Source: Polytrichum commune (lineage: Eukaryota; Streptophyta; Polytrichopsida; Polytrichales; Polytrichaceae). Taken from it: a stretch of DNA of 64,000 nt. The position numbers were made by a program, and so were the translations under genes. Positions 24,258-35,960 of the stretch are shown one piece after another. Location: NCBI GenBank assembly GCA_950295325.1, contig OX485807.1, positions 1,304,501-1,368,500 on the forward strand. The letters run 5' to 3'. The stretch's first letter is position 1. Each line of letters begins with the position of its first letter. The notes under the pieces were generated by a model that did not search any database, was not told where the DNA came from, and worked only from the letters and a program-made list of their open reading frames with translations.

Positions 24258-25856
24258 TCAGTGAGGAGGGAAATGGGGTTGCATCCCATTTGAACCAATG
24301 ACATTTACATAGGTTTGAATTAGTGTCGCTATAGTCACAAGAGTGGCTGCAATGACAGGTATCACATACCACGGTCTTGAGCAAAACAACTTCACAAATT
24401 CAAACCGGAGCTTATTTCTTCTTTGCCGTACATATTTATTCACTTTTGTCAACAATAAGGAAAACTCCCTCGTCACAAAGGCATCACTTATACAAGTGTA
24501 AATAGTTTTCCACATGACTAAAACATTATCATGCGTGCCAACATTTACCTCTATAACACCCCCCTTTACTAAAAGTTCGACGTCCTCAATGGTTTTCATG
24601 AGGTTTTCCAGAAGATACGTGTAACTTCTAGCACAATATTTCAAAGGGCCATATGTCAATTGCTCATGCACCACAAGATTGCGGAGATATCTCTCAGTCG
24701 AATCATATATACGAAGGAACGGAATCGATAAGCAACCTCTTTCAAATGATATATCTTCAAAGCATGTGAACTCCTTGCCTTTAATCTGCACTCCACATGC
24801 CTCCAAATAAGTGGCTGAGGGTACACTCTGATAATCATAATAATGGCGTACATGTGAGTCTCCACACAAGATGCGGTAGGTCTTATCCAGAATGTGGGAG
24901 GCCGCTTCCAACTTACCACCTTCTAGTTGTAACCTTTTCTCCATCCTTTGCTCGAAAATGGTCTCACTTTCAGCCTGGGAAATCCCAGGCTTGTCAAAAT
25001 CTGTCCACTTCACACACTTCCCAATATTCCGTCCTTGCCATTGTTCATGCTCCCATGCTTCAATGAACTCGCAACCCCCCGTCCTCAGAATGCGGACCAC
25101 TCTCTCCAACAACACCATGGGGATCTGGTTCTCAACCAAATAGAAATCAGACCACCATAAGTCATCCAAATACACACGCATCACCTGGGTTTCCATCACT
25201 TTCTGCAACGACGGGCTCCAGCTTTCAATTCCTCCAGCCAACCATTGCATCCATATAACCAGGAAAAGCGCATCCAAAGCCAGAAGGCACCTTATATCCG
25301 CAATGCTGTGCGATTTTGCATGAGGGCTATGACCATACACTGCTTCCCAATGGCTCTTCTCCTCTATGACTACATCTTCGCAAAACTCATCCCATCTGTC
25401 TGCTGTCAGACTCAATGCTCTTGCTACTTGGATTTTAAAGCGTTCGGTGCCATCAGTTTGAAGAGTATCAGGGGCACGATGGTGTAGCCCAAATCGCCAA
25501 GTCTTGGGATCAAAGTGATCGCTGCCGGTCCTCATGAAATCAGGTACCTTCCAACACACCACATCTGAGAAATCGTTGGCATCATCTCTCAAAAGCGCAT
25601 CGTGGACGCAACAAATCCAACTCGCGGGTTCAGTTCCCGTATTCGTTTCAAGAGCAGTGTTGAGTGGTGGAAATATAGCTCCGGATTTAGACGTCCCCGT
25701 ATTTGTTTCGAGCCCGACTACCTGGACCGCAGTGTCAACTTGAGGGATTACATTGGGCACCGTTACCACATGCCTTTCAAGCTCGACCTTTTCAAGGACA
25801 GTGCTCATTTGAGGAATCAAAATTTTTGCAGGTCCAGTGTCCGTATTCTCTGACAT
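24258..25856 (-). CDS. DUF247 family protein, apparently intact (532 aa)
   Basis: The frame opens upstream at 25943 without ATG; the first ATG (25854-25856) gives MSENTDTGPAK and 532 residues, usual for the family. After a variable N-terminal ~85 residues the DUF247 blocks come in order: KVPDFMRTGSDHFDP with GLHHRAPDTL (family: VP..LR...Y.P...GP.HH), a LALDALF segment, SDFYLVENQIPMVLLERVV (the LENQIP signature), SATYLEACGVQIKG, ERGCLSIPFLRIYDSTERYL, RNLVVHEQLTYG, and DVELLVKGGVIEV. A C-terminal membrane segment is PVIAATLVTIATLIQTYVNV. Family proteins are thought to sit at the plasma membrane; some grass members act in self-incompatibility, but nothing here assigns that role. No intron or stop is seen; it is the only complete gene of its kind in the window. 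Confidence 0.9.
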   Translation of the reverse strand: MSENTDTGPAKILIPQMSTVLEKVELERHVVTVPNVIPQVDTAVQVVGLETNTGTSKSGAIFPPLNTALETNTGTEPASWICCVHDALLRDDANDFSDVVCWKVPDFMRTGSDHFDPKTWRFGLHHRAPDTLQTDGTERFKIQVARALSLTADRWDEFCEDVVIEEKSHWEAVYGHSPHAKSHSIADIRCLLALDALFLVIWMQWLAGGIESWSPSLQKVMETQVMRVYLDDLWWSDFYLVENQIPMVLLERVVRILRTGGCEFIEAWEHEQWQGRNIGKCVKWTDFDKPGISQAESETIFEQRMEKRLQLEGGKLEAASHILDKTYRILCGDSHVRHYYDYQSVPSATYLEACGVQIKGKEFTCFEDISFERGCLSIPFLRIYDSTERYLRNLVVHEQLTYGPLKYCARSYTYLLENLMKTIEDVELLVKGGVIEVNVGTHDNVLVMWKTIYTCISDAFVTREFSLLLTKVNKYVRQRRNKLRFEFVKLFCSRPWYVIPVIAATLVTIATLIQTYVNVIGSNGMQPHFPPH

Positions 25857-26089
25857 TGTTTCAATCAGAAAATCAGTCGAGAAAGTATAATATTCAGAAA
25901 GCCGTGCCAACAAATAGTTCCTTCTGGTCTGAAAGCTTTGCAAATCCTTACGCCTTGGGAATCGCCAATATATGGTACTCAGTGTGCTGCTGTGAATTAG
26001 TGAGGCTCCTGTTTGACACCATTACACAAATGTCACTAGAATTTTCAGCTTCATGCAATGAGGAGTGTTCAGCCTAGAGAAGAAGGGAA

Positions 26090-27390
26090 AAGGGGTTCCA
26101 GATAACATTATGCCTATGTTGACAAAGATGTTGGTATAGACATTAGAAAGTGGATTGCGGAAACTATGTAAAAGTTGAAGATAAGAGCCAGACTTTCAAA
26201 AATCGAGAAAAAACCGCTACTACATATTACGAAAATAACAACACATTGGCATAGGAAATGTATGGATAACAATGCAACATTGTTACAGCGTGCGTTTCCA
26301 ATGCTTTAGCGACACCATTCTTTTTGTGGATACAAGTCATTAGAGTTCCTGCAATCCAAGAATGTGTGTTGGAATTGGATTGCAATCTCACTCCGTACAA
26401 CCGTTCAAATGGGATGAGTAATCCTCCCACCGGCAGTTGCACTCTTGATTGCATCCATTCAGAACTTTTGTTTAGACCTATCGAAGTTCACAATCACAAA
26501 TTTGTTCATATTCCTGGGTCCCAATATAAGTTGCCAGCCACGAAAAAACCATCAATATGTCATGGATGAGGATAGACCACCAAGTTCTTTACTAAACGGG
26601 AACCAAAGAGGACCTCACGTAAACAACTCGAGCCGCACACATCGACAATGTCGAACGGGAATAGAAATATTGGAAGGTCGTGAAGATTTCCGACAGACAA
26701 GACTGCATCAAACAGATCTACAAATCATCCACAACAAGGATGCAAAGGCAACCCAAATACCTCGAGATACAGTCTTAAATGACCTCAAAGGATGACTAGA
26801 ATATTAGAATTCATATCAAACGAAAAAAACAGGACCATTACAGAGCTTGGCAAAGCTATTGAAGCACAAGTGCCAGAAGAAGATAGGCCATACCTGATCA
26901 AACAACCTAGAGCCGGTCACTGAAAATCTTCGATCCCGTGTAAACCATAAGACAGCTTGAACTAAGCGAGGATTAAGCAACGTGGCTCCAGGTAGGTGAA
27001 GTCGGAGGGGCTCTGCAAGAATGAGGTCTCTGCACGACGCCCTTTACGATGTGACTCACCTTAAGTAGTGAGAAAGAGAGTAGCTTCACATTGGAAAAAA
27101 AACGTCGAGTGAAGAGCGGTAGATGGATCCTCTTGTACACAAATGCCAATGCAAGACTAAACTATATGACAGCAAGTGTGCCGGCAAGAAGCAAGGAAGA
27201 AACACATATTGTAGTGGTTACACGATTCGGAGGAAGTGCAACTTTAGGCTGCTTCTGAAATTGCAGCAAGTGGCATGGCCCTTGAGGGATGCCCCCATTC
27301 TGAAGGAGGCGTGGACTAACTTTGTTCATCTCCTGCTAAGACCTGACCCAACCATTGCATATGAATTATGCATTTCCTCGGATTTGATTA
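26090..27390. other. Gene-free stretch between DUF247 and block II
   Basis: Sequence unique to this place in the window, of near-balanced composition compared with its AT-rich surroundings. The open frames at 26445-26795 and 27123-27419 have no recognisable family. It includes the DUF247 upstream region. Homology to block I begins abruptly at about 27395 (CTATAATCTTGCAAGGTAGG). Confidence 0.4.
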
Positions 27391-27692
27391 ATTTTACGAT
27401 CTATAATCTTGCAAGGTAGGATCTGTCGGTGTACAGACACTCTTGGGAATTTCAGTCTGGCCAGCTGCAAGCTGCAAGGATTCAAGGCATCTAACTATCC
27501 TTTGTTTGTTTTTTTGTTGTTTTTGAGACGACATCTTACTTATTTTGAATGGGTCGAATGTATGGGCTGAGCAAGTCCTGCACACAGCCGCTTTGTACTT
27601 TTTTGGTGAATTGTGCATTCATTGTTTACTCATGTTGGGCACATGTCATTCGTGGATTGGGTCTTATACACACGATGTCAGGACAATTTGCC

Positions 27693-29046
27693 AGGGCAAA
27701 CGCTAAACCTTCCCCTACAAACTTTAAAGGGAGGTGGATAGGGTCTAGGGCCCGCGATCCGTCACCTCTGGGCAATTCCCAGAAACAAATATGAAATTTT
27801 CAACTCCCAACAAAAGAATTGTTGTCCACTCTATCCGATTTCAAAAAATATTCGATAAAAAATTGCCCTTGTATTCTTGAAGGCTGCTTGTTCATATAAC
27901 CCATCTTGAGTGCACTTCGACTTCAAGGTCCAAAATCCATACATATGTTCACTTCCACTTAGTAAATAAGCAATTGACGTGTTGAAGTGAAATTGTCAAT
28001 AAAGCATGTAATTAACCTTGAGATCTAGAATATTACAAAATCCTCATTAGCATTGAGGTTGTAGTTTTTGTGACTTACCATTTGAAAGGGGTCTTTGTCA
28101 TTCTAAAATGAAACTAAAATTAATGCTTTCTTTCTAGTATGTTTTTATTTTATAGAATTTTAGTTAATGCCTTCTACTTTCACAAGTATTTATACACACT
28201 CAAACTAAGTAAGTGTGATTGAGTGTAATCAAGATTATTGAGCTAATTAAGCCTAATTAGGCCCAATTCAATCATAAATTATGCTTACCAAACTAAGTAA
28301 CCCTAAGTAAATATAAAATGTGCTTACTTCAGTTAATCATGATTTGAATCAGATATGAGAAATGATGTGCTCAATTACACTTGTTTAGGCCTCATTACAG
28401 ATAATTAGGTTAAATGCACTTACTTGCATGTAATGGGGCTTAATTAGTTCGAAAGTGTGAATACTTGTAGAAACCTGGGCCTTGCACTCAAGTACCTTCA
28501 ATTATGGTTATTTACGCTTAACCATGTCTGACACTTAAATACTTTGAATGTGTATGAATACTTGTGAAAGTCAAAGGCATTAACCAAAATATTACAAAAT
28601 AGAACACACTCATATTAAAACACTAATTTTAGTTTCATTTTAGAATGTCAAAAGACTCTTTCAAATGGTAAATCACAAAAATGATAACCTCGGTGCTAAT
28701 GAGGACTTTGTAATAGTTTTGACTTCCAAAGTTAATTACATTCTTTATTGAGGGTTTAACTTCAAAAATGAAATCCCAACCAATCACTTATTTATTAAGT
28801 GGAAGTGAACATATGTATTGAATTTTGGACCTTGAAGATGAATTGCACTCAATATGCGATATAATATTATGGACAAATGGTCTTCAAGAATTCAAGGGCA
28901 AACTTTTGTTGAAGTCAGGCACTAGTGTTGGTCATGATTTGAAATTTCATATTTGTTTTGGGGTTGCCCGGGGGTGCCGGATTGCGGGCCCTAGCCCCTA
29001 TCCACCTCCCTTGAAAGTTCATAGGGGGCGGTTTAGCATCCACCTT
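27693..29046. mobile_element. Foldback element, fullest copy (block II)
   Basis: Terminal repeats AGGGCAAACGCTAAACC and GGTTTAGCATCCACCTT enclose arms that remain paired for most of their length, left about 27693-28230 and right about 28500-29046. The right arm keeps the AATGCCTTCTACTTTCAC counterpart (about 28560-28590) lost from the other two copies. It has no MITE in its terminus. The centre is AT-rich with TAAGCCTAATTAGGC motifs. No coding capacity. Confidence 0.85.
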
Positions 29047-29546
29047 TTTTCATCTATTTTTTTGGGTGAAATGGGGGGGGGGGGGGGGGAAGTGGAACTA
29101 AGGGAAACACAAACTATAGTATGGTGTTTATGAATCTTGTTAAAGATATTTGAGATCCGAAATTTGCATAAGAGACGGACTCCGATTTAATTTCATAGGA
29201 TTTCATAGATATCAAAATTTAAGACGTTTGTCCCCATCACTGGATGAAACCACGTGTAGAATGTCAAAGTAAGGCAACCGGATTAGATTTGGCATCTTTG
29301 TTGTATGTCTCATAGTTGGGTTCGATGTCCACATAGTCGACTCTCTTGTAATGAGAATTGTAAACTTGTGTTTTGCACAAACTACAACTTGTTTCCAACC
29401 AAGTCTCGATCGACTTTACTGCAACCGCAAAACTTAGCAATTCAATACTCATAAATTAAATATGTTATGTGTAAGTGGGTATATGCTATTAGATCAACAA
29501 GTCCATGTTATTAAACTAGTTGAAATAACTGACTAATTAAAAACTT

Positions 29547-31303
29547 TGTGAGCCCATTATGGCGCCCACATGTGTTCTCTAACTCAAAAAGATTATGAGG
29601 CCTTTGATTTGATGTTTGTTCAATCATTCAAAATTATAAAAAGAGTGAATTTATAGTGTTTAGAATCGCAAATGAGTTGAAGACTAGAGTAGGAGTCATT
29701 TTGGGATTTTATCTAGAGGTGTGGAATTGGGAGTGGTTACGGTTGAGAGAGGCTTAAAGTTATGAGGAGTTAAGATTTTGAGTTTTGTGTGGTAGAGAAG
29801 TAGAACTTGGGGCTAGTATGTGGTTTAGTAGTTAGGGAAAGGGGAGGGAATTAAATTGTAGTGTTAAGATTGTTGTGAGAATTGGGATTAGGACTCTAGG
29901 AAGCTGGGATTTTGTGGCCGAATTGGGATGTGTGAAGCTCGTATTAAGGGGGGGGGGGGGTACTATACCCCTAGAAAATCCTGGGCCTCGGATCGGGCAG
30001 GCAGCGGTTGGAGGTTGCTAGCCTCTCTCCTTGCTCTCTCTCTCTCTGTTGCGGTTCCGTGTGAGCTATGGCGGCAGGGGCTCTCTCTTGAATGTTAAGA
30101 TAAGGGAAAGGGGGAGCATGGTTGTGGGCGAAGCCATGCCGGGTTCTGGAATCGGAATGTGCCCGAATGGTTGGAATTCTGTGCTAATGGAAGCGGCTAG
30201 GTGCTGCTGGTTTGCTGACATCTTTACCACCGGGGCAAGAGGATGGCGGCCGAGGAAGGGCGAAGGCGAACCGCCTCATAGAGGTATGTGTTGACACATA
30301 TTGATTTTTGGGCACGGAATGGAAGGCATGAGCTCCTGGCTGTGTCACCGAATGGGCAAGGAGGCAACATCGCCGAACCAAAAATTCGAGATACTGGATT
30401 CAGTGGCAATGTGGATGGTCGAGAGCCAAGCTTCACGACTATCAATGTTGTGGTTTACTTCAAGGTCAATTACTAGCTGATGTGGGTACTAGCTGGGATG
30501 AATTTTGCCAGGTTGCTGCTCTCCCGAATGGAAGGAGTCCTGAACGGTGGTTGAAGCTGCAAGTCTAGGCTGCGGCAATCAGTGTGTGAGCTCAAATTGA
30601 GGGTGACTGTAGCACATCCCGAACTTCAGATGCCTGATTCAAGAGGTTTAGCCTGGACAAACGGAGGCTCAAATTTAGGAAGGAAGAGAAAGTAGTTGGG
30701 GGGGGATGGTCGTTCGTTGAGGTGCATTGGTTAGGAGTGAGAAGGGTTTGCAGCTAGTTCAGGCAGCCGAAGGGTAGTCTGGGAGGAGGCATCTACTGGG
30801 AGCAATTCAACAGCCTAAGGGAAGGCTGGCTGAGTTCAACCAGTGGGAAAAAGGGATTCGGCATTGCCTTGAGATTGACTGTGCTTGGCTTAGTGCAATG
30901 ACAAAGTAAGGAACCTTGGTTAGGTAATTAGTGTGGGGTAGAGTAGGTGATTGTTTGGATTTTATGAGGACAGCATAGGCAAGCCATTTGTGTGAGGCAA
31001 TATTATGTAATGCCGTTAAATAAAAGCAGCCTAGGGTATCCTAGTGATTAAGGAGAGTAAGAGTGAGGCACTTGGTTGTGTTGTTGTTGGTTGGATGATT
31101 GAGAATGGCTATGATTACACGGCGGGCAAGTATTTCTTAATACTTAAGCCTTGTGCCAAGGAATAAAAGTTGTGCATTTGGAGTTTATGATTGAGGAATC
31201 ATTCGGTGCCAAGTTCACATCTAAAGGAAGAAAAGGGAATGTATGTAAGTCTTGAGCTTCCACCCGGATTACGACGCATAAGGGTGGGGGTTTATGGCTG
31301 ACA
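29547..31303 (+). mobile_element. Solo LTR (1757 bp), sibling of 5758-7351
   Basis: It starts TGTGAGCCCATTATGG and ends with GGGTTTATGGCTGACA, like the solo LTR in the hAT gene. The flanks are AACTT (29542-29546) and AACTC (31304-31308). Blocks I and III show the uninterrupted site AAAAACTTATAAG, so the original target was AACTT and one copy mutated. The interior has (CT)n near 30025, a G run at 29948 and AATAAAAG near 31165. Short open frames inside are not genes. Confidence 0.8.
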
Positions 31304-31544
31304 AACTCATAAGACTCATAAGTAATGATCCAGTCGAACGGGTACAGAATAAACGTGGGTCTATACTGATATGAATGGTTGTGAATTGGACATGTGCGTA
31401 ATGTTTCATTGTGAAGGAAGTGTGGGGATGGATGGAAGATGTGTATGGGATCTCCATTGGTGAGAGCTTGTGGTTTTGTGGCTCCATATTGTGCTAGTTT
31501 TTAGTTATATGGTCATGTTGGATGCACATGTGGGATCTCATTTT

Positions 31545-31882
31545 GAGGTTAGATCATATTTACTTGGTCAACATGAAAAATTGGTTGTCAAAAAGGCATT
31601 TTATTTATTTAATGTGCAAATGTTTGTGGCTTGAGAGATATCCATGGCTTGTAGGCCATTCAATAGAATTGGACTTTAAGTAGAAGTACATAAGCTCTCA
31701 TACATATGCAACCATGTTATGTCATGTTTGAATAAATTGTTGACTTAATTCGAAATCTTTGATACCACAATGACATTTGTGTACTTTTCTTGTTATTTTC
31801 AATTAACTATTTCTCTTTGTAACGCATGTGGGAAAAGTTAATGCTTCACATGACGTCCATTAATTTTGGGGCCCTTCATTTT
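31545..31882. other. Gene-free part of block II
   Basis: It aligns with 20055-20400 (GGTCAACATG...TTGGTTGTCAAAAAGGCATT). A structural junction lies at about 31545, where sequence homologous to 15665 is joined to sequence homologous to 20055. Confidence 0.6.
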
Positions 31883-32120
31883 AAAAAGAAAATGAGAACT
31901 TCAACCTTGAACATCGGTTGAGGCATTTACACATGTCTACAAAAATGTCATGTGTACCAACATCTACATGGATAAAAAATCCCATTCCACTAAGATGTCT
32001 ACATCCTTAAGACCTTTCATTTTATTTTTTTGTAACTCCTAGCCCAATATTTCATATGTCCATACATCTGTTGTTCATACACCACAAGATGGTGGAAATT
32101 TTATGTAAATGCTTCAAAAT
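31883..32120 (-). pseudogene. DUF247 middle fragment (block II)
   Basis: Aligned with the fragment at 20403-20660 and with 24500-24700 of the intact gene, antisense. The GGTTGAGGCATTTACACATG and CACCACAAGATGGTGG landmarks are retained. Here the frame is broken by small insertions (AAAAAATCCC near 31975, TTTTATTTTTTTG near 32020). Confidence 0.75.
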
Positions 32121-32987
32121 CATATTAAATGACCTTTAAAATTTTGCCAAATTTTAAATCATGTAAGAATAGAGAACGCTATCCCCAAAAATTTAGTTGG
32201 AAAGACTAATGACCATGTGAGATGGTTTAAATTCTCAGTTAAAACTAAATTGATTTTGTTTGGGAAAACCCAGGGAAAAACAGTGACCCCGTTAGTTCAC
32301 AAGGAACGCTTTGATAGTTGAGTATTTATGGAGTAGACCTCGAGCATGGACAAAGCTTGATGTCTTCCTTTTCGTGCCCTATCCCCACCAATAAACTTAT
32401 CAAAATTGAAAGCTTAATCAACTATTTTATAACACATATATTGCACTTTTGATAGTTGATTGAACTCTGACATCAACATCCATGATCCCAAATTAGTATG
32501 ACAGGAGTCGATTGGGATGAATTATTAAACCGCAAACCTATGAGGGAAGTTTTTGCTTGACCCCATTTACCAAGCTATTGGTAAGATTGGTGGCACCCCA
32601 ACTTATTTAGAGCCACATGCCATCTACTAGTCATGTAACTTGGCCCTTGAGAAGCCCTACCCCTAAAAGGTATCCCCTTTCCAAAAAGGGTCTCCAACCA
32701 AATTGAATACTAAATGTGAGTTTTCATGTAAGCTTGGGCCGCTCGCCCACCAAATTCTAGTGGGAATAAGGACAAATTCTCTCAAATGCACATGGAATAT
32801 GATGGGGTAGGGTTTGTGTTGCGCCAACTAGCTACTCTCATTTTCTCAAATCTAGGCCCATCTACTACTCTTCTCCTCCTCCTAAATCGGTCTTCAAGCC
32901 TTCGGTGCTTGGCACTTGTAGGTTGCACAATGCTTTATTGGGCACATGGAAGTCTAGCGGCCCATGTCCACCACCCTTCACATTCTA

Positions 32988-33300
32988 AGGTAGCGGGGCA
33001 CATTCCCGCTCGAATTTCAGATTGGCATGTTCATTGGGGAGTTATTAAGGGGGAATCAATCTTGGAAGATGTGCAAAGTACATTGGAAATTGGACCAATT
33101 GGAATAATTACTTTTGGATTGATATTGAATTAGTTATGAATTTTGGAAGGAGAACTCATAGGGGTACCCAAAACCACTCACCCCAAAAATGTACACCATG
33201 ATTACATAGAAATTTGAGGTTGGAAGCTATAATGTACCTCTTGTTTGGATAGGTCTAGTGAGCGGTTTAAGGACCCGAGCGGGAATGTGCCCCGCTACCT
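32988..33300. mobile_element. MITE (313 bp), perfect 25-bp terminal inverted repeats, TA target site
   Basis: The ends are AGGTAGCGGGGCACATTCCC plus GCTCG and its exact complement. TA flanks both sides (32986-32987, 33301-33302). Block I has the empty site at about 21269-21282. The TA duplication suggests a Tc1/mariner (Stowaway-like) origin, although the terminal sequence is not the usual Stowaway CTCCCTCC. Confidence 0.9.
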
Positions 33301-34329
33301 TATTAGGCCAACACAATGTGGTCGGTTGGTGGCTTGTGCTTATCTACATGAGAACATGTCCCATCCACTATTATCTAAATTCTAGTGAAGGGGCAACATC
33401 CATGGAAATTCACCGTAAGGGGGTTGTTTGATGATGTAGCAACCATAATGTCACCTCTATGGGTGTCTCTATGGTTAGATTGATTTTGGGTCTAGAAATA
33501 TATATTTAAAGACTATATATAGATACATAATTGATTGGACGAAGGACTATGTTTGCAGCAATTGATGTCAATTAAAAATACTTAGCTACTTGACCCATGT
33601 TCACATTTGTATAATTGGATGAAATACTAACTCTCTAATGTTAATGTTACACTTCTTCGCAAACATTTTAATTACATATTCCAAGAATTCATCAATTAAC
33701 AACTTATTAAAAAAAAATACAATTATAGTTCAAGTTCATAGGTAAACTCTATGCATTTCAAATGCTACTATTCTCTAGTTGTATGAATGAAGAAAGAGAT
33801 TCAAAACTCATCCAAAGAGTGGATGTGCAACACATTCAAAAGCAAATGAATGTACAACACAATTAAAAGTTACCAAACTCTAATCATTTTCCTAACTGAC
33901 TTTGGAATGAGAATATAGTAATGATAGTGATAAAAATAAGAAGTGCAAGCATTAGATTGTAATTAATAATATTTATAAACTCTTAAGGCATGTTGCAAGA
34001 ATTATATTGATTGGTGACATATTTGTTTGTAGTTTATTTATAGTCAATGATCACAACTTATAATAAAACTCTAGTGTATAATGAGGTTGTTCTCCAGTCG
34101 CATGCGTAAACTAACATTCAAAACCCATGCAAAGAGTCATACCATGTGCAACACATTCAAAATCAAATGGATGCATTAAAAGCCCTCCCTCCCCCTACAA
34201 ATTTACTAATAATTTCAAGATAAATTTCCTCAATAAAATGAAGGTAGGAATAGAAATAACACATAAATTACCAAATAATAATACGACTAATAATAAGTAC
34301 ATGTATTCCATATTTTTACTCTCCCTACG

Positions 34330-34545
34330 GGCATGATGAATGAATGGACCTCCTATGTCAGTGAGGAGGGAAATGGGGTTGCATCCCATTTGAGCCAATG
34401 ACAATTACATAAGTTTGAATTAGTGTTGCTATAGTCACAAGAGTGGCTGCAATAACATACAATACAAACCATGGTCTTGAGCAATACAACTTCACAAATT
34501 TAAACCAGAGCTTATTTCTTCTTTGGCTAACATATTTATTCGCTT
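34330..34545 (-). pseudogene. DUF247 C-terminal fragment, closest to the intact gene (tail 3)
   Basis: Nearly identical to the last ~200 bases of the DUF247 gene (24236-24437), including the ...QPHFPPH end and stop. Homology ends abruptly at about 34545 inside the codons for VNKYVRQ, where unrelated sequence starts. It is the truncated paralogue of the intact gene in block II. Confidence 0.85.
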
Positions 34546-34674
34546 CTGTGTTGGACTAAGTCGGAGCATTGTGCAAAGGGCAACCAAGTCTTGTTGTGCT
34601 TTTTGTGGAAGTCGTGTCACTAATCCCCCACATCACAAGCCCTTGATTACTCACTTTTCTCATACTTTCCAATG

Positions 34675-34905
34675 AGCAAGAGAAACTTCTCGCACATGTA
34701 CGTGTGTACCTCTCATCAATCTATTGGAAATACTTGACCCTTTAATAAGTTTGTGGTCGATGCATCTCAACTGACTTCGTCTAAGTTGAACTCATGTGGG
34801 ACCTGTGAAGTTGATTCGACTAAAGCGACTTACAAAAGGATGTTACTGTATGTTAGATGAATGAGAGGGTACGCTTGTATGCACGTGAGAAGTTTCTCTT
34901 GCCTT
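34675..34905. repeat. Inverted repeat, about 50-bp arms
   Basis: GCAAGAGAAACTTCTCGCAC at 34675 to CTCATCAATCT is repeated in inverted form at about 34854-34905. The arms are separated by about 130 bp. No gene between them. It may be the end of an unrecognised element that replaced the DUF247 body. Confidence 0.6.
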
Positions 34906-35439
34906 TGTCCGCGCATCGTGAAGTGCAAGAAAATTTATATTCCAGGAGCTTGTAGTGCACCACAATCTCCCAGATTCCATCAAGTCAAGCTGCGAGGGAA
35001 GGATTCTGGGGTTTCGTTTGAACTCGCTCAAGATTAAAACTCAATGTTTAAGAGGACACAATTATGATTAATTTTGTCCGTGGCCCAGACTCAGCCACAT
35101 CAATGAAACCAAGGCTCAAGGGTTGCCTAAGCCATTTGCATTGGAAGTTCTTGTGCAACAGAAGAGAAATATCATGGTTCAAGAATTCCGTTTAGTTCGT
35201 ATGTTGTTTTGTATTAAAAGAATGTGTTTCCCGTGTGCATAAGTTGCCAACCGGTGAAACTCGAATGGAAAGCAAAAGCAATGCTTTTGAGAGGGTTCTC
35301 TTTCTCAGGTTTGTGATCTTCATTGATTCAAGCAAAGTTGTTGATATAATTTGGTCATTCAAAGAACGTCCTTTTCAAAATTTATGTGTACAATACGTTT
35401 TAAACCAATCTCCAATCATTTTACTAAACTAACTCACAA

Positions 35440-35960
35440 TACATTTTGTCAATGGAAAGGAAAAATAAACTAAAAATTTAAACACGATATAACATGATAA
35501 GCGCAAGTATTAGATAGTAATTTGTAGTAGTTTTACTCTCTAAGAGCATGTCACTTGCAAGAACATAATGATTGGAGTCAAATTGTTTGCGATTTATTTT
35601 ATTTTATTATTTGAGAAACTATAAGAAACTCAATTGGTTCATTAGTTTGTAGCACATATAGTTCAAGTTCACCAAAAAAACACTATGCGTTCATGTTATT
35701 CTCTACTCACATGAATAGACAATACACTTAACAACCATGTAAAACTATGTGCCATGTGCCACACATTCAAAACTAAATGGGTGCATTCAAAACTTTTGTG
35801 AAAGACTTATGGAACTTACATAGATAAGTTTGAATTAGTGTTCCTAAAGTGACAAAAATGGTTGCAATAACAAACACTATAATCCAAGGTTTTGAGCAAA
35901 ATAACTTCATAAATTATATCAAAACTTATTTCTTGTACACCGTACATAGTTTTCACTGTG
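35440..35960 (-). pseudogene. Older DUF247 tail with downstream flank (tail 4)
   Basis: 35490-35800 weakly matches 23820-24230, the 3' flank of the intact gene. 35820-35960 matches its last codons (GTTTGAATTAGTGTTCCTAA, GGTTGCAATAACA, TTTTGAGCAAAATAACTTC). It is more diverged than tail 3 and therefore an older copy. Confidence 0.55.

Larger units (their letters stand above)
27395..34545. repeat. Block II: shortened copy of the block I unit
   Basis: 27395-29545 matches 13130-15420, 31304-31545 matches 15420-15665, then homology jumps to 20055 and runs to about 24470 at 34545. The copy thus lacks about 4.4 kb of block I and the CCGGA-rich LTR, but has its own insertions (29547-31303 and 32988-33300). 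It ends inside the DUF247 coding region. Confidence 0.85.

Noticed and set aside
24656..25853. Several open frames antisense or offset to the DUF247 gene
   Set aside because: Shadows of the real coding frame; none has family features.
29941..30480. Open frames at 30031-30294 and 30288-30476
   Set aside because: Inside a solo LTR with no homologue in the sibling copy.
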